Positions 32,389-42,139 are shown, numbered from the stretch's first letter. The stretch: DNA of 47,042 nt from JBBDNV01 sp040877415 (GCA_040877415.1 JBBDNV010000204.1:1-47042); one strand, 5' to 3'. Notes: generated by a model not told the origin, from the sequence alone. A program made the numbers and translations.

Positions 32389-32880
32389 GTGGGCACGCCG
32401 ACATTAGCTCAAGTACTGGGGAAACTGCGGTTCTGCGAATCGCTGCCGGAGCACGTACGGGAGCGGATCGCCGCCTCGGCCACCTTGAGAACGTTTGCGG
32501 CTGATACGATTCTGTTTCGCGAGGGAACGCAGAACGACCAACTGATGATCATCTCCGTCGGCCGGGTGGCCCTGGATATGCGCGTGCCCCCTCGAGGCGA
32601 CGTGCGCATCGTGTCGCTGGGACCCGGCGACATGGTGGCCTGGTCGGCGCTGCTCGGCGGCGGGCGCATGACGACCTCGGCCGTGGCACTGGAAGATACG
32701 CAGATCGTTGCCATTCGAGCGGCCGACGTTCTTGCACTTTGCCAGTCCGATCCCGTGTTCGGCTATCATCTCATGCGGCAGGTGGCGCTCGCTCTGGCGA
32801 ATCGACTTGTGGCCACGCGATTGCAACTGCTCGATTTGTTCGCCGACACTGCTCCGGTCATTTCACGGGAACCGGATTGA
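32389..32880 (+). CDS. Cyclic-nucleotide-binding-domain protein, first gene of the hydrogenase operon
   Basis: A 163-aa protein if it starts at GTG 32389 (GTPTLAQVLGKLRFCESLPE), with GGAGA upstream; a TTG at 32227 would add 54 residues of poor quality. It has one Crp/Fnr-type CNBD beta-roll (TFAADTILFREGTQNDQLMI, SVGRVALDMRVPPRG, LGPGDMVAWSALLGG) and a C-terminal helix. No helix-turn-helix follows, so it is not a classic Crp repressor/activator. Its stop is 22 bp before the hydrogenase beta subunit. Group 3b hydrogenase operons often begin with such a gene; a sensor or allosteric role is inferred. Confidence 0.82.
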   Translation: MGTPTLAQVLGKLRFCESLPEHVRERIAASATLRTFAADTILFREGTQNDQLMIISVGRVALDMRVPPRGDVRIVSLGPGDMVAWSALLGGGRMTTSAVALEDTQIVAIRAADVLALCQSDPVFGYHLMRQVALALANRLVATRLQLLDLFADTAPVISREPD

Positions 32881-32902
32881 CGATGGCCGCAAGGAGGTTC
32901 GC

Positions 32903-34036
32903 ATGACGGCAGCCGCCCGCAAGAGGCCTTCGCCCGACGGCCGGACTTTATCGCTCGCCAAGGAGCACTTTCAGACTCTGCTCGACGTGCTGTGGAGCGA
33001 GGGCTATCGCGTCATCGGCCCGACGGTCTCGCAGGAAGCCATCGTCTACGACGAGATTCGCCTCATCGACCAACTGCCGCGCGGCTGGACCGACGAGCAG
33101 AGCGGCGGAAAATATCGGCTGAAGCGCCGCGATGACGACGCATGGTTCGGCTTCGTCGTCGGGCCGCATTCGCCAAAGGGCTATTTTTTTCCGCCGCAAG
33201 TCACCCTAGCCGAAGCCGACCGCGCAGCGGACGGCTGGCAGATGCGCGATGTGCCGGACGACGAGCCGCCCCTTGCGCTCGTCGGCCTCAGGGCCTGCGA
33301 GCTGGCCGCCATTGCCGTGCAGGATCGCACGTTCATGCACGACCAGTATGTCGACCCCATCTACCGCCGGCGCCGTGAGCGGGCTTTGATCATCGCCGTC
33401 AACTGCACGCAGGCTGCCAGCACCTGTTTCTGCACGTCGATGAACACCGGCCCACGCTGCACCAGTGGTTTCGACCTGGCGCTGACCGAGCTGCCGGACC
33501 GCTTCACGGTCGAGATCGGCAGCCCGCGAGGCGCGGACATTATCGTGCAATTGCCGACCAGGCCAGCCACAGCGAAGGATCGGAAACAGGCCGAAGCCGC
33601 GCGACGGCAGGCCGTTGACCAGATTACCAAGCGACTCGATACGACCGACATCCGCGACTTGCTGCTGGGCAATCTGGAACATCCGCGCTGGTCCCAGGTC
33701 GCTGCGCGGTGTCTGTCTTGCACCAACTGCACGATGGTTTGCCCAACGTGTTTTTGCAGTTCCGTCAAGGAGGTCAGCGATCTGGACGTGAGCCACGTGG
33801 ATCGCGTCCGCCAATGGGACACCTGCTTCAACTGGGACTTCAGCTACATGAATGGCGGCGTCGTGCGCGATCAGATTCGTTCCCGCTACCGCCAATGGCT
33901 GACGCACAAGCTGGCCTCTTGGATCGACCAGTTCGACGTTTCCGGTTGCGTCGGCTGCGGCCGATGCATTACCTGGTGCCCGGTCGGCATCGACCTGACC
34001 GAGGAGGTGGCCGCCATCCGGGAGAACCCGACGTGA
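32903..34036 (+). CDS. hydB: [NiFe] hydrogenase (group 3b type) beta subunit, iron-sulfur protein
   Basis: The 377-aa protein starts at ATG 32903, five bases after AAGGAGG. Two C-terminal four-cysteine 4Fe-4S sites are clear: CLSCTNCTMVCP and CVGCGRCITWCP. An N-terminal cysteine set (STCFCTSMNTGPRC) matches sulfhydrogenase beta subunits. It passes electrons between the flavin subunit and the NiFe catalytic dimer. Order beta-gamma-delta-alpha is that of the Pyrococcus hydBGDA genes. The stop overlaps the next start (GTGA). Confidence 0.93.
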   Translation: MTAAARKRPSPDGRTLSLAKEHFQTLLDVLWSEGYRVIGPTVSQEAIVYDEIRLIDQLPRGWTDEQSGGKYRLKRRDDDAWFGFVVGPHSPKGYFFPPQVTLAEADRAADGWQMRDVPDDEPPLALVGLRACELAAIAVQDRTFMHDQYVDPIYRRRRERALIIAVNCTQAASTCFCTSMNTGPRCTSGFDLALTELPDRFTVEIGSPRGADIIVQLPTRPATAKDRKQAEAARRQAVDQITKRLDTTDIRDLLLGNLEHPRWSQVAARCLSCTNCTMVCPTCFCSSVKEVSDLDVSHVDRVRQWDTCFNWDFSYMNGGVVRDQIRSRYRQWLTHKLASWIDQFDVSGCVGCGRCITWCPVGIDLTEEVAAIRENPT

Positions 34037-34890
34037 GCGCCCAAGCATCGTGCGCGATTGCCGAGAATCCGTGGTTGGCGCAAAGCGCCGAGATCGCCAG
34101 CATGACTCCCGAGCTGCCCGGCGTGGCAACCTATCACCTGCGGTTCCGCGACGCTTCGCTCAATGCGCAGTATCAATTTCTGCCCGGCCAATTCAACATG
34201 CTTTACTTGCCGGGCGTCGGCGAAATTGCGATCAGCCTGAGCGGCGGCAAGCGTGGCGGCACGTGGGACCATACCATCCGCGTAGCCGGCAACGTAACGC
34301 GCGCCTTGGCTGGCTTGGGGATCGGCGGTGCACTGGGACTGCGAGGCCCTTACGGTTCAGCCTGGCCGCTGGCAGAGTCCGAGGGCGCCGACGTTGTCGT
34401 GGTCGCCGGCGGCATTGGTCTGGCGCCTTTGCGCCCCGCGCTCGACGGGTTGCTGCGGGCAGGAAAACGGTTTGGCCGCTCGACGCTCTTGTACGGTGCG
34501 CGAACGCCCGACACGCTGCTATACATGCGCGAATTCGACAATTGGATCAGCCAGGGCCTGGTCGTGCAAACCACGGTTGATCGCTCCCAGCCCGGCTGGT
34601 CGGGCAACGTCGGCGTTGTGCCCCTTTTAGTCGATCGATTGCGACCGTTCTCGCCCGGCAACTCGGTGCTGCTCATCTGCGGGCCGGAAGTGATGATGCG
34701 CTACACGGTGCGCAGCGCCTTGGGACGCGGATTGCGCAAAGATCAGATTTGGGTTGCGGTGGAGCGCAACATGCAATGCGCCGTCGGCCTGTGCGGCCAT
34801 TGCCTGCTCGGCCCGGCGTTCGTCTGCAAGGACGGGCCGATCTTTCGTTACGACAAGATTGAGCCGTTTCTCGACGTGGAGGCACTCTGA
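34033..34890 (+). CDS. hydG: [NiFe] hydrogenase (group 3b type) gamma subunit, FAD/NAD(P)-binding
   Basis: The 285-aa protein starts at GTG 34033, overlapping the previous stop by four bases. It is a ferredoxin-reductase-type flavoprotein with FAD-binding GQFNMLYLPGVGEIAISLSG, NAD(P)-binding VVVAGGIGLAPLRPAL and a C-terminal 2Fe-2S site CAVGLCGHCLLGPAFVC. It would exchange electrons with NAD(P)H, making the complex a reversible soluble hydrogenase. The stop overlaps the next start (TGATG). Confidence 0.93.
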   Translation: MSAQASCAIAENPWLAQSAEIASMTPELPGVATYHLRFRDASLNAQYQFLPGQFNMLYLPGVGEIAISLSGGKRGGTWDHTIRVAGNVTRALAGLGIGGALGLRGPYGSAWPLAESEGADVVVVAGGIGLAPLRPALDGLLRAGKRFGRSTLLYGARTPDTLLYMREFDNWISQGLVVQTTVDRSQPGWSGNVGVVPLLVDRLRPFSPGNSVLLICGPEVMMRYTVRSALGRGLRKDQIWVAVERNMQCAVGLCGHCLLGPAFVCKDGPIFRYDKIEPFLDVEAL

Positions 34891-35672
34891 TGCGCACGCC
34901 CCGGCTGGCCGTGTTCAAGTTTGCCTCGTGCGACGGTTGCCAGCTCTCGCTGCTGGCGCTGGAGGACGAGTTGCTGGCGTTGGCCGGTAAGCTCGAAGTG
35001 GTTTATTTTCTCGAAGCCACCAGCCGCATCGAGCCGGGGCCGTACGATGTGGCCCTGGTGGAAGGCTCCATCACCACGCCCCAAGATGCCGAGCGCATTC
35101 GGCGGGTCCGCCGTGACGCGAAATTCCTGGTGACCGTTGGCGCCTGCGCCACCGCCGGCGGAATCCAGGCGCTGCGCAATTGGGGCGACTCGGCCGAGTT
35201 CCTCAAGGCTGTCTATGCATCGCCCGAATACATTCACTCGCTCGCCACGTCCACGGCCATCTCCAACCACGTGCCCGTCGACTTCGAGCTGCGCGGCTGC
35301 CCGATCAACAAGCGCCAGTTGCTGGAGGTTCTCATTTCCTTGTTGGCGGGTCGTCGCCCGCGGACCCCGGTGCACAGCGTTTGCCTGGAGTGCAAGCGGC
35401 GCGGCACGGTCTGCGTCATGGTGGCGCAGGGCATTGCTTGTTTGGGACCGGTGACCCACGATGGCTGCGGCGCCATCTGTCCCAGCTACAATCGCGGCTG
35501 CTACGGATGTTTTGGGCCCTGTCAGCAACCGAACCTGGCGAGCCTTACCGGACAGTTGCAAGCGACCGGCGTGCCGCGCGAGACGTTGGTCGAGAGCCTC
35601 CGCAACAGCTTCAACGGCTACGCCCCCGAGTTCCGGGCCGAAAGCGACCGGCTCGCGTCCGACAAGGATTAA
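34890..35672 (+). CDS. hydD: [NiFe] hydrogenase (group 3b type) small (delta) subunit
   Basis: The 260-aa protein has the proximal cluster ligands FASCDGCQLS, then VGACATAGG and LRGCPINKRQ. A C-terminal series of cysteines (CLECKRRGTVC, CLGPVTHDGCGAICPSYNRG, CYGCFGPC) serves the further clusters. It has no Tat leader, as expected for a cytoplasmic group 3 enzyme. It relays electrons between the NiFe site and the beta/gamma subunits. Confidence 0.94.
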   Translation: MRTPRLAVFKFASCDGCQLSLLALEDELLALAGKLEVVYFLEATSRIEPGPYDVALVEGSITTPQDAERIRRVRRDAKFLVTVGACATAGGIQALRNWGDSAEFLKAVYASPEYIHSLATSTAISNHVPVDFELRGCPINKRQLLEVLISLLAGRRPRTPVHSVCLECKRRGTVCVMVAQGIACLGPVTHDGCGAICPSYNRGCYGCFGPCQQPNLASLTGQLQATGVPRETLVESLRNSFNGYAPEFRAESDRLASDKD

Positions 35673-35685
35673 GTGACCCGCGCGC

Positions 35686-36984
35686 ATGAGCGACGTCCGC
35701 ACCATTCGCGTCGCAGCGATGACCCGCGTCGAGGGCGAGGCGGCGCTGGGGATCCGCTTGCGCAACGGGCAGATCGAGGAGGTGCAGCTCAACATCTACG
35801 AATCGCCGCGCTTGTTCGAGGCGCTATTGCGTGGCCGCGCGCTGGAAGACGTGCCCGACATTACCGCGCGTATTTGCGGCATTTGTCCGGTCGCCTATCA
35901 AATGAGCTCCGCGCATGCCTTGGAGGCCGCGCTCGGCGTGCAAGTGACGGGAGAATTGCGCCGGCTGCGGCGACTCTTGTATTGCGGCGAATGGATCGAA
36001 AGCCATGCCCTGCACGTGCATTTGCTGCACGTGCCGGACTTTTTGGGCTACGACAGCTCGCTGGCGCTGGCAAAGGATCATCCCGACCTTGTGAATCGCG
36101 GCTTGCGACTCAAGAAGCATGGCAACCAATTGTTAGACGTGCTGGGCGGCCGAGCGGTGCATCCGATCAATGTCGCGGTTGGCGGATTCTACAGGATCCC
36201 GCGGCGCGAGGAATTGGCGACCCTCGTGCCCGATTTCGAGTGGGGCCTCGAGGCTGCCGTCGAAGCCACCCGTTGGGTAGCCGGCTTCGACTTTCCGCGG
36301 TTCGAACGGCCGTACGATTTCGTGGCCGTCTCGCATCCCGACGAGTATGCCATGTGCGAAGGCCGGATCCGCGCCAGCGACGGCCTGGCTCTCGACGCGG
36401 CCCAATTCGAGCAGCATTTCCGCGAACGACAAGTCCCGCATTCCACGGCCTTGCAGGCGGTGCGGCTGGATACCGGACGGACGTACTTTTTGGGGCCGCT
36501 TTCGCGCATGAATCTCAACCGGGAGCAGTTGCTGCCCACGGCCCGCCGATTGGCCGACGAGGTGCGGCTGGAGCATCCGTGCCGCAATCCATTCAAGAGC
36601 ATCATCGCCCGCAGCATCGAAATCGTGCAGGCGTACGAAGAGGCGTTGTCCATCCTTAAGGATTATCGCCCTGTCAAGGTCGCGCGCATGAAGTACCAAT
36701 ACCGGAAAGCCGTGGGCGCGGCGGCCACCGAAGCGCCCCGCGGCCTGCTGTATCATCGGTACGGCGTGGATGAGAACGGATTGGTGACGGTCGCCAACAT
36801 CGTGCCGCCCACGTCGCAGAATCAAAGCCAGATCGAGGACGATCTCTTGCACTACCTGCCGGCCGTCGTGGCCCAGCCCGACGAGCAAGTCGCGCAGGCC
36901 TGCGAGCGCCTGGTGCGTTCGTACGATCCTTGCATCAGTTGCTCCGCACACTTTCTCAAAGTCACGATGGAACGCGGATCATGA
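35686..36984 (+). CDS. hydA: [NiFe] hydrogenase (group 3b type) large (alpha) catalytic subunit
   Basis: The 432-aa protein has the N-terminal nickel ligand motif RICGIC (in ITARICGICPVAYQMSSAHA) and the C-terminal motif DPCISCSAH, so all four Ni-Fe cysteines are present. After the histidine a 10-residue tail (FLKVTMERGS) remains, the part normally cut off by the maturation protease encoded next. It catalyses H2 uptake or evolution, coupled to NAD(P)H. The stop overlaps the protease start. Confidence 0.95.
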   Translation: MSDVRTIRVAAMTRVEGEAALGIRLRNGQIEEVQLNIYESPRLFEALLRGRALEDVPDITARICGICPVAYQMSSAHALEAALGVQVTGELRRLRRLLYCGEWIESHALHVHLLHVPDFLGYDSSLALAKDHPDLVNRGLRLKKHGNQLLDVLGGRAVHPINVAVGGFYRIPRREELATLVPDFEWGLEAAVEATRWVAGFDFPRFERPYDFVAVSHPDEYAMCEGRIRASDGLALDAAQFEQHFRERQVPHSTALQAVRLDTGRTYFLGPLSRMNLNREQLLPTARRLADEVRLEHPCRNPFKSIIARSIEIVQAYEEALSILKDYRPVKVARMKYQYRKAVGAAATEAPRGLLYHRYGVDENGLVTVANIVPPTSQNQSQIEDDLLHYLPAVVAQPDEQVAQACERLVRSYDPCISCSAHFLKVTMERGS

Positions 36985-37430
36985 GCGCTCGATCGCTATT
37001 GGTCGGCATAGGCAGCCCGCACGGTGACGACCGCGTGGGATGGGTGATCGCGAGGCGCGTCGCCGAGCTGGCGGGTGAATCCCTCGTGGTGCGGTGTGCT
37101 CGTACGCCGGTGGAGCTGCTCGACTGGCTGGAAGGAATTGATACCTTGGATGTTTGCGATGCGCTGTTGAGTGAGGCAGCCGCCGGTTCGGTGTATTGCT
37201 GGCCGTGGCCGGCCCGACAGATTGACCGGGCTTCCTTTAGCGGCAGTCACGACCTTGCGCTGCCCGCCGTGTTGGCCCTTGCCGAAAGGCTCGGTCGCTT
37301 GCCGCCGCGGGTTCGAATTTGGGGAGTGGGAATCGAGTCGGGTGGAACGCTGCAATCGCTGTCGAGCGGCGCGGCGGCGGCCATACCGACGGTTGCGAAT
37401 CGTATTTTTCGGGTTCTCTTGCATGCATGA
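36981..37430 (+). CDS. Hydrogenase maturation protease (HyaD/HycI family)
   Basis: The 149-aa protein begins LLVGIGSPHGDDRVGWVIAR, the family's nickel-sensing GxGNxxxxDDG-like N-terminus with D16/D17. A second Asp lies in TLDVCDALL and a His in FSGSHDLALP. It removes the C-terminal tail of the large subunit after nickel insertion. Start overlaps the hydA stop by four bases; its end overlaps hypA by eight bases. Confidence 0.9.
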   Translation: MSARSLLVGIGSPHGDDRVGWVIARRVAELAGESLVVRCARTPVELLDWLEGIDTLDVCDALLSEAAAGSVYCWPWPARQIDRASFSGSHDLALPAVLALAERLGRLPPRVRIWGVGIESGGTLQSLSSGAAAAIPTVANRIFRVLLHA

Positions 37431-37788
37431 AACGTCGCTGGTGCGGTCGTTGATGGCGCAGGTTGGTCACTTGGTCGCGGCCAACGGTGGCGGCGTCGTA
37501 CGGCAAGTCCGTGTGCAGGTCGGCCCGCTTGCATGCGTGGAGCCGGCGCTTGTGACCTCGGCCTGGAATCAATTGCGTGGCGAGGCGGCGCTCGACGGTG
37601 CGGCGCTCGAAATCGAGGAGGTGCCGCTCGTGGCCCACTGTCGGACGTGCAAAATCGAGTTTGAACCCGTGCGTTTTTGCTTTCGCTGCCCGAGGTGCGG
37701 GGGAACACAGACCGAAGCGGTTTCCGGCGACGGCGTCATGCTCGACAGCATCGTGTTGGACGACGCCGAGGAAGGAGCGGCCGTATGA
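37423..37788 (+). CDS. hypA: Hydrogenase nickel chaperone HypA
   Basis: The 121-aa protein begins MHETSLVRSL with the nickel-binding His2-Glu3. It has the zinc site CRTC...CPRCGG. It delivers nickel together with HypB. A four-base overlap (ATGA) joins it to hypB. Confidence 0.93.
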   Translation: MHETSLVRSLMAQVGHLVAANGGGVVRQVRVQVGPLACVEPALVTSAWNQLRGEAALDGAALEIEEVPLVAHCRTCKIEFEPVRFCFRCPRCGGTQTEAVSGDGVMLDSIVLDDAEEGAAV

Positions 37789-38474
37789 GACGAGTCATCA
37801 CGATCCAGCGCGACGTGTCGGCGCCGGCCCGGGCACAGGCTGAGGAGTTTCGCGGCGCCATGACGCGCCGCGGCACGCTGGTAGTCAACGTGCTTTCTTC
37901 GCCCGGCTCGGGCAAGACCAGCCTGCTGGCGGCCACGGCCATTCATTGGGGCCCCAGACGGCGGATGGCGGTGCTTGTCGGCGACATCGCCACCGACCGC
38001 GACGCGCAGCGATTGGCGCCGCTCGTGCCCACGGTGCAGCTTACGACCGGCGGCGCGTGTCACTTGGAACTCTCGCTGGTGGAACGGGGGCTTGCCGCTC
38101 TGCCGGCCGGCGAATGGGACTTCCTGTTCATCGAAAACGTCGGCAACCTGGTGTGTCCGTCGTCCCACGACCTGGGCGAGCACCTTCGCGTCGTCGTGTT
38201 GAGCACGACCGAGGGCGACGACAAGCCCGCCAAGTATCCCAAGGCCTTCCGCACCAGCCAGGCCTTGTTGATCAGCAAAATCGACTTGTTGCCGCACGTG
38301 CCGTTCTCGATTCGCGCGGCGACCGACGACGCTCGGAGCATTCAGCCGGACCTTTGGGTATGGCCGGTGTCGGCCCTGCAAGCCGCGGGGATCGACGAGT
38401 GGTGCAACTATCTGGATGCCGAGCGGCATAGGCTGTTAAGCACGCATGTCCAAACTGCTAACTCACAATCGTGA
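37785..38474 (+). CDS. hypB: Hydrogenase nickel-insertion GTPase HypB
   Basis: The 229-aa protein has a P-loop LSSPGSGKTSLL, the nickel/zinc site GGACHLE, and FIENVGNLVCPSSHDLGEHL typical of HypB. SKIDLLPH is the guanine-specificity region. It lacks the His-rich N-terminal extension for nickel storage found in some HypB proteins. Confidence 0.94.
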   Translation: MRRVITIQRDVSAPARAQAEEFRGAMTRRGTLVVNVLSSPGSGKTSLLAATAIHWGPRRRMAVLVGDIATDRDAQRLAPLVPTVQLTTGGACHLELSLVERGLAALPAGEWDFLFIENVGNLVCPSSHDLGEHLRVVVLSTTEGDDKPAKYPKAFRTSQALLISKIDLLPHVPFSIRAATDDARSIQPDLWVWPVSALQAAGIDEWCNYLDAERHRLLSTHVQTANSQS

Positions 38475-40770
38475 CGCGCGTGATCCACCGCGCCGATTCG
38501 CCGAGCGACCAACGACGGCGTTGCGGATCCTGTTGCGCGGACGCGTGCAGGGACTCGGCGTGCGGCCCGCCATCGCGCGGCTGGCGCAGGAATCAGAGCT
38601 TGTCGGCAGCGTGGGCAATTCGTCGGACGGCGTGACCATCCACGTCGAAGGACCAGCCGCGGCCGTGGCTTCGTTCCAACAGCAACTGGCCGGCCGCCTG
38701 CCCGCGGGCGCCCGGGTTGAATCGCGGGCAGACCAACCCGCCGCGTCAATCGGAGCGACGGCCTTTCGGATCGAATCAAGCACGTCCGACGGCCCGCTCG
38801 TCGCGCGTGTGCCGCCCGACGTCGCCGTTTGCCGACGGTGTCTCGCCGACGTGACCGCCGTTGACAACCGTCGCCACGGCTACGCCTTTACGACCTGCGC
38901 CGAGTGCGGTCCGCGCTATTCGCTCATCGATTCGATGCCGTACGACCGGGCCGCGACGGCAATGAAACACTTTGTCCCCTGCTCTCGGTGTGCCCGGGAG
39001 TACATCGGGCCGGCCGATCGGAGGTTTCATTCACAGACCAATGGCTGTCCCGAGTGCGGCCCACAATGGTGGCTAAGCAGAAGCGACGGCCGCGTCGTCG
39101 CCCGCGGCGAAGCCGCTTTGCAGGCCGCCGTCGTTGCATTGCGCGGCGGACGCATCCTGGCCGCCCGCGGCGTCGGGGGGTATCAATTGATCGTCGATGC
39201 CACTAGGGCTGATGCCGTGCGCGAATTGCGCCGCCGCAAGGGCCGCTTCGGCAAACCGTTGGCCGTCATGGTCGCGGATCTCGAAGCGGCTCGCCGATTG
39301 GCGATCATCGAACATCGGGAGCGTCAAAGCCTGAGCAGCCCCGCAAACCCGATTGTTGTAGTAAAGTCGAGAAACCCGTCAGGGGTGGCTAAGGAAGTGA
39401 CCGAAGGCCTGGACACTGTCGGAGTGATGTTGCCGGGCACGCCTTTGCACTTTGAGCTTGCCCTTCGCTTCGACCGCCCGCTCGTGGTGACCAGCGGCAA
39501 CCTGGAGGGCGATCCGCTGGCGTTCGAAGACGGCGCGGCCCAGCGCGAATTGCAGGGCGTCGCCGACGTGTGTCTGGATCACGACCGCCCGATCATTCGT
39601 CCCATCGACGACAGCGTCGTTCGCCTGATCGCGGGTCGTCCGGCCACGGTGCGCTTGGCACGCGGCCTGGCGCCGCTGCCGTTGGATCTGAAAACCCGGC
39701 CGATGCTGGCCCTGGGCGGCCATCAGAAAGCGGCGATCGCACTGAGCAACGGCGCGCAGTCGGTGCTCGGACCCCATGTCGGCGATTTGGAAACGGAATC
39801 CGCCCGGACTCGTTATCTCGACCATATTGAGGCGATGTGCCGACTCTATGGCGCCAGGCCCGAATGGCTCATTTGCGACCGGCATCCCGACTACTTTTCC
39901 ACGCGCTGGGCGGCCGGCCAATCGCTTCCCACGATGGCCGTCGAGCACCATCACGCGCACGTGGCGGCCGCCCTGCTCGAACACGGCTGGCTCGATCGCG
40001 AAGTCCTGGGAATTGCCTGGGATGGAACGGGGTTCGGACCGGACGGCACGATTTGGGGCGGCGAGCTCCTGATCGCAACCGCCACGGACTATCGTCGCGC
40101 CGCGTGCCTGCGACCGTTCACGTTGCCCGGCGGTGAAATGGCCGTGCGCGAGCCGTGGCGCGTGGCGGTGTCGCTCGTGCACGAGGCCGTTGGTCCGGAG
40201 CAAGCCGCGAAATTGCGGTTCTCGGGCATACCTCCTCAAGAGGTCGAGCATCTCGCGCGGTTGCTTCGCAAACCACGACTGTGGCCAATCACATCGAGTG
40301 CCGGCCGGCTCTTCGACGGCATCGCGGCATTGGCCCTTGACGCCACAGTCTCCGAGTTCGAAGGCCAGCCGGCCATGCGGCTCGAAGCCGCTTGTGAGTC
40401 CGCCTTCGACGGAGAATATCCGTTGCCTTTGTCGGCCGGCGAGCCGGCCCTGCTCGATTGGCGACCGCTCGTCGGCGGCGTGCTCGAAGATCGGTCCGCG
40501 GGACTTTCGCCCGGCGCCATCGCGATCCGTTTTCATCGCGCCTTGGCCGCCGGCATCGCCGCGGTCGCCGAATGTTTTCCCAAATTACCCGTCGTGCTGT
40601 GCGGCGGATGCTTCCACAACAAAGTCTTGACGGAATTCGTTGTCGAGCGGCACAAGCGCAGTCGAGTGGCCACGCCGGGAATCATTCCCACCGGCGATGG
40701 CGGCCTGGCGGCCGGACAACTCGCGATTTGTGCGGCTCGCATCGCCGGAGGTTGGCGACCATGTGTTTAG
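38446..40770 (+). CDS. hypF: Carbamoyltransferase HypF
   Basis: The 774-aa protein carries the full set of domains: acylphosphatase (LLRGRVQGLGVRPAIARLAQ), two zinc-finger pairs (CRRC...CAECGP; CSRC...CPECGP), a YrdC-like domain (GRFGKPLAVMV) and a Kae1-like carbamoyltransferase (VEHHHAHVAAALLEHG; AWDGTGFGPDGTIWGGE). It makes the carbamoyl group for the cyanide ligands of the NiFe site and passes it to HypE. The ATG at 38446 overlaps hypB by 29 bases; a later start would shorten the overlap. Confidence 0.94.
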   Translation: MSKLLTHNRDARDPPRRFAERPTTALRILLRGRVQGLGVRPAIARLAQESELVGSVGNSSDGVTIHVEGPAAAVASFQQQLAGRLPAGARVESRADQPAASIGATAFRIESSTSDGPLVARVPPDVAVCRRCLADVTAVDNRRHGYAFTTCAECGPRYSLIDSMPYDRAATAMKHFVPCSRCAREYIGPADRRFHSQTNGCPECGPQWWLSRSDGRVVARGEAALQAAVVALRGGRILAARGVGGYQLIVDATRADAVRELRRRKGRFGKPLAVMVADLEAARRLAIIEHRERQSLSSPANPIVVVKSRNPSGVAKEVTEGLDTVGVMLPGTPLHFELALRFDRPLVVTSGNLEGDPLAFEDGAAQRELQGVADVCLDHDRPIIRPIDDSVVRLIAGRPATVRLARGLAPLPLDLKTRPMLALGGHQKAAIALSNGAQSVLGPHVGDLETESARTRYLDHIEAMCRLYGARPEWLICDRHPDYFSTRWAAGQSLPTMAVEHHHAHVAAALLEHGWLDREVLGIAWDGTGFGPDGTIWGGELLIATATDYRRAACLRPFTLPGGEMAVREPWRVAVSLVHEAVGPEQAAKLRFSGIPPQEVEHLARLLRKPRLWPITSSAGRLFDGIAALALDATVSEFEGQPAMRLEAACESAFDGEYPLPLSAGEPALLDWRPLVGGVLEDRSAGLSPGAIAIRFHRALAAGIAAVAECFPKLPVVLCGGCFHNKVLTEFVVERHKRSRVATPGIIPTGDGGLAAGQLAICAARIAGGWRPCV

Positions 40771-41030
40771 CGATTCCAGGCAAAGTGGTGCGGTGGGTCG
40801 ACACGGATCCACTGCTCGCCGTGGCCGAGATTGAATTCGGGGGCGTGACGCGCCCGTGTCATATGGCCTGCGTGCCCCAGGCGCGTTTGGGCGACTACGT
40901 CGTGGTGCACGCCGGCGTGGCCATCGCGATTCTCGATGCCGACGAAGCGGCACGCGTGCTCGCGGAATTGGCCAGTCTGCCCGACCTGGCCGAATGGCCG
41001 CCGCCGGGTCGGCAGGAGATGACGCCATGA
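40761..41030 (+). CDS. hypC: Hydrogenase assembly chaperone HypC
   Basis: The 89-aa protein begins MCLAIPGKVV, with the essential Cys2, and continues as a small beta-barrel (GDYVVVHAGVAIAILDADEA). It carries the Fe(CN)2CO unit with HypD to the large subunit. It overlaps hypF by ten bases and hypD by four. Confidence 0.95.
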   Translation: MCLAIPGKVVRWVDTDPLLAVAEIEFGGVTRPCHMACVPQARLGDYVVVHAGVAIAILDADEAARVLAELASLPDLAEWPPPGRQEMTP

Positions 41031-42139
41031 AGTTTTTGGACGAATTCCGCGATCCCAAGGCGGCCCGCCGCTTGTTGGCCGAAATCCGCCGAGCGGCGCG
41101 GCGGCCCTGGACATTGATGGAGGTCTGCGGCGGTCAGACCCATTCGCTCTTGCGGCACGGCATTGACGCCGAGCTGGAGGGTGTGGTGGAGTTGATCCAC
41201 GGGCCGGGTTGCCCGGTGTGCGTGACGCCGCTGGAGGCCATCGACTTCGCCCGCGAGCTGAGCCTGCGAGGGGGCACGATGCTGGCCAGCTTTGGCGACA
41301 TGCTGCGCGTGCCGGGCAGCCGCGGCAGCTTGTTGGACGCGCGAGCTGCCGGCGGCCATGTGCGGCCGGTGTACTCGCCCGTGGATGCCGTCGAACTGGC
41401 CCGTCGCCATCCCGAGATGCAAGTTGTCTTCTTTGCCGTCGGTTTTGAAACCACGACGCCCACGACGGCGCTTGCCGTACGGCAGGCGGCCGCTCGGGGG
41501 TTGGAAAACTTCAGCTTGCTGGTGGCTCACGTGCGCGTTTTGCCCGCCATGGAGGCGATTGCCGCTTCGGAGGACTGCCGCGTGCAGGGATTTCTCGCCG
41601 CGGGGCACGTTTGCGCGGTGACCGGCTGCGAAGAGTACGCGCCGCTGGTCGACCGCTATCGAACGCCGGTCGTCGTCACGGGGTTTGAGCCGGTGGACTT
41701 GTTGCAGGGAATCCTGAAATGCGTGCGCCTGTTGGAATCCGATCGGCCCCAAGTAGCCAACTGTTACAGCCGCACCGCTCGCAATTCGGGAAATCCGACG
41801 GCGCAGCGGTTGGTGTCCGACGTTTTCGAGGTCTGCGACCGCGCGTGGCGCGGCTTCGGCGTCATTCCGCAGGGCGGGCTGCGATTGCGCGCGGAGTTCA
41901 GACGGTTCGACGCGCTTCTGCGCTTCGGCCCCGCGAGTTTGCCCGTTCTCGACACGACCCAGTGCCGCAGCGGCGACGTGCTGGCGGGCCGCATCAAACC
42001 GACGGCGTGCGCGAGCTTTGGCATGCTGTGTACGCCCGATCGCCCGCTGGGCGCCCCGATGGTTTCGTCCGAAGGCGCCTGCGCGGCGTACTACCGATAT
42101 GGCGGCACTCAAACGCTCCACGGGGCACCCCGACCATGA
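41027..42139 (+). CDS. hypD: Hydrogenase iron-cofactor assembly protein HypD
   Basis: The 370-aa protein has the conserved MEVCGGQTHS, HGPGCPVCVTP and GFETTTPTTA motifs, and the C-terminal cluster-binding cysteines including CRSGDVLAGRIKPTAC. It is the scaffold for Fe(CN)2CO with HypC. Start and stop overlap neighbours by four bases each. Confidence 0.95.
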   Translation: MKFLDEFRDPKAARRLLAEIRRAARRPWTLMEVCGGQTHSLLRHGIDAELEGVVELIHGPGCPVCVTPLEAIDFARELSLRGGTMLASFGDMLRVPGSRGSLLDARAAGGHVRPVYSPVDAVELARRHPEMQVVFFAVGFETTTPTTALAVRQAAARGLENFSLLVAHVRVLPAMEAIAASEDCRVQGFLAAGHVCAVTGCEEYAPLVDRYRTPVVVTGFEPVDLLQGILKCVRLLESDRPQVANCYSRTARNSGNPTAQRLVSDVFEVCDRAWRGFGVIPQGGLRLRAEFRRFDALLRFGPASLPVLDTTQCRSGDVLAGRIKPTACASFGMLCTPDRPLGAPMVSSEGACAAYYRYGGTQTLHGAPRP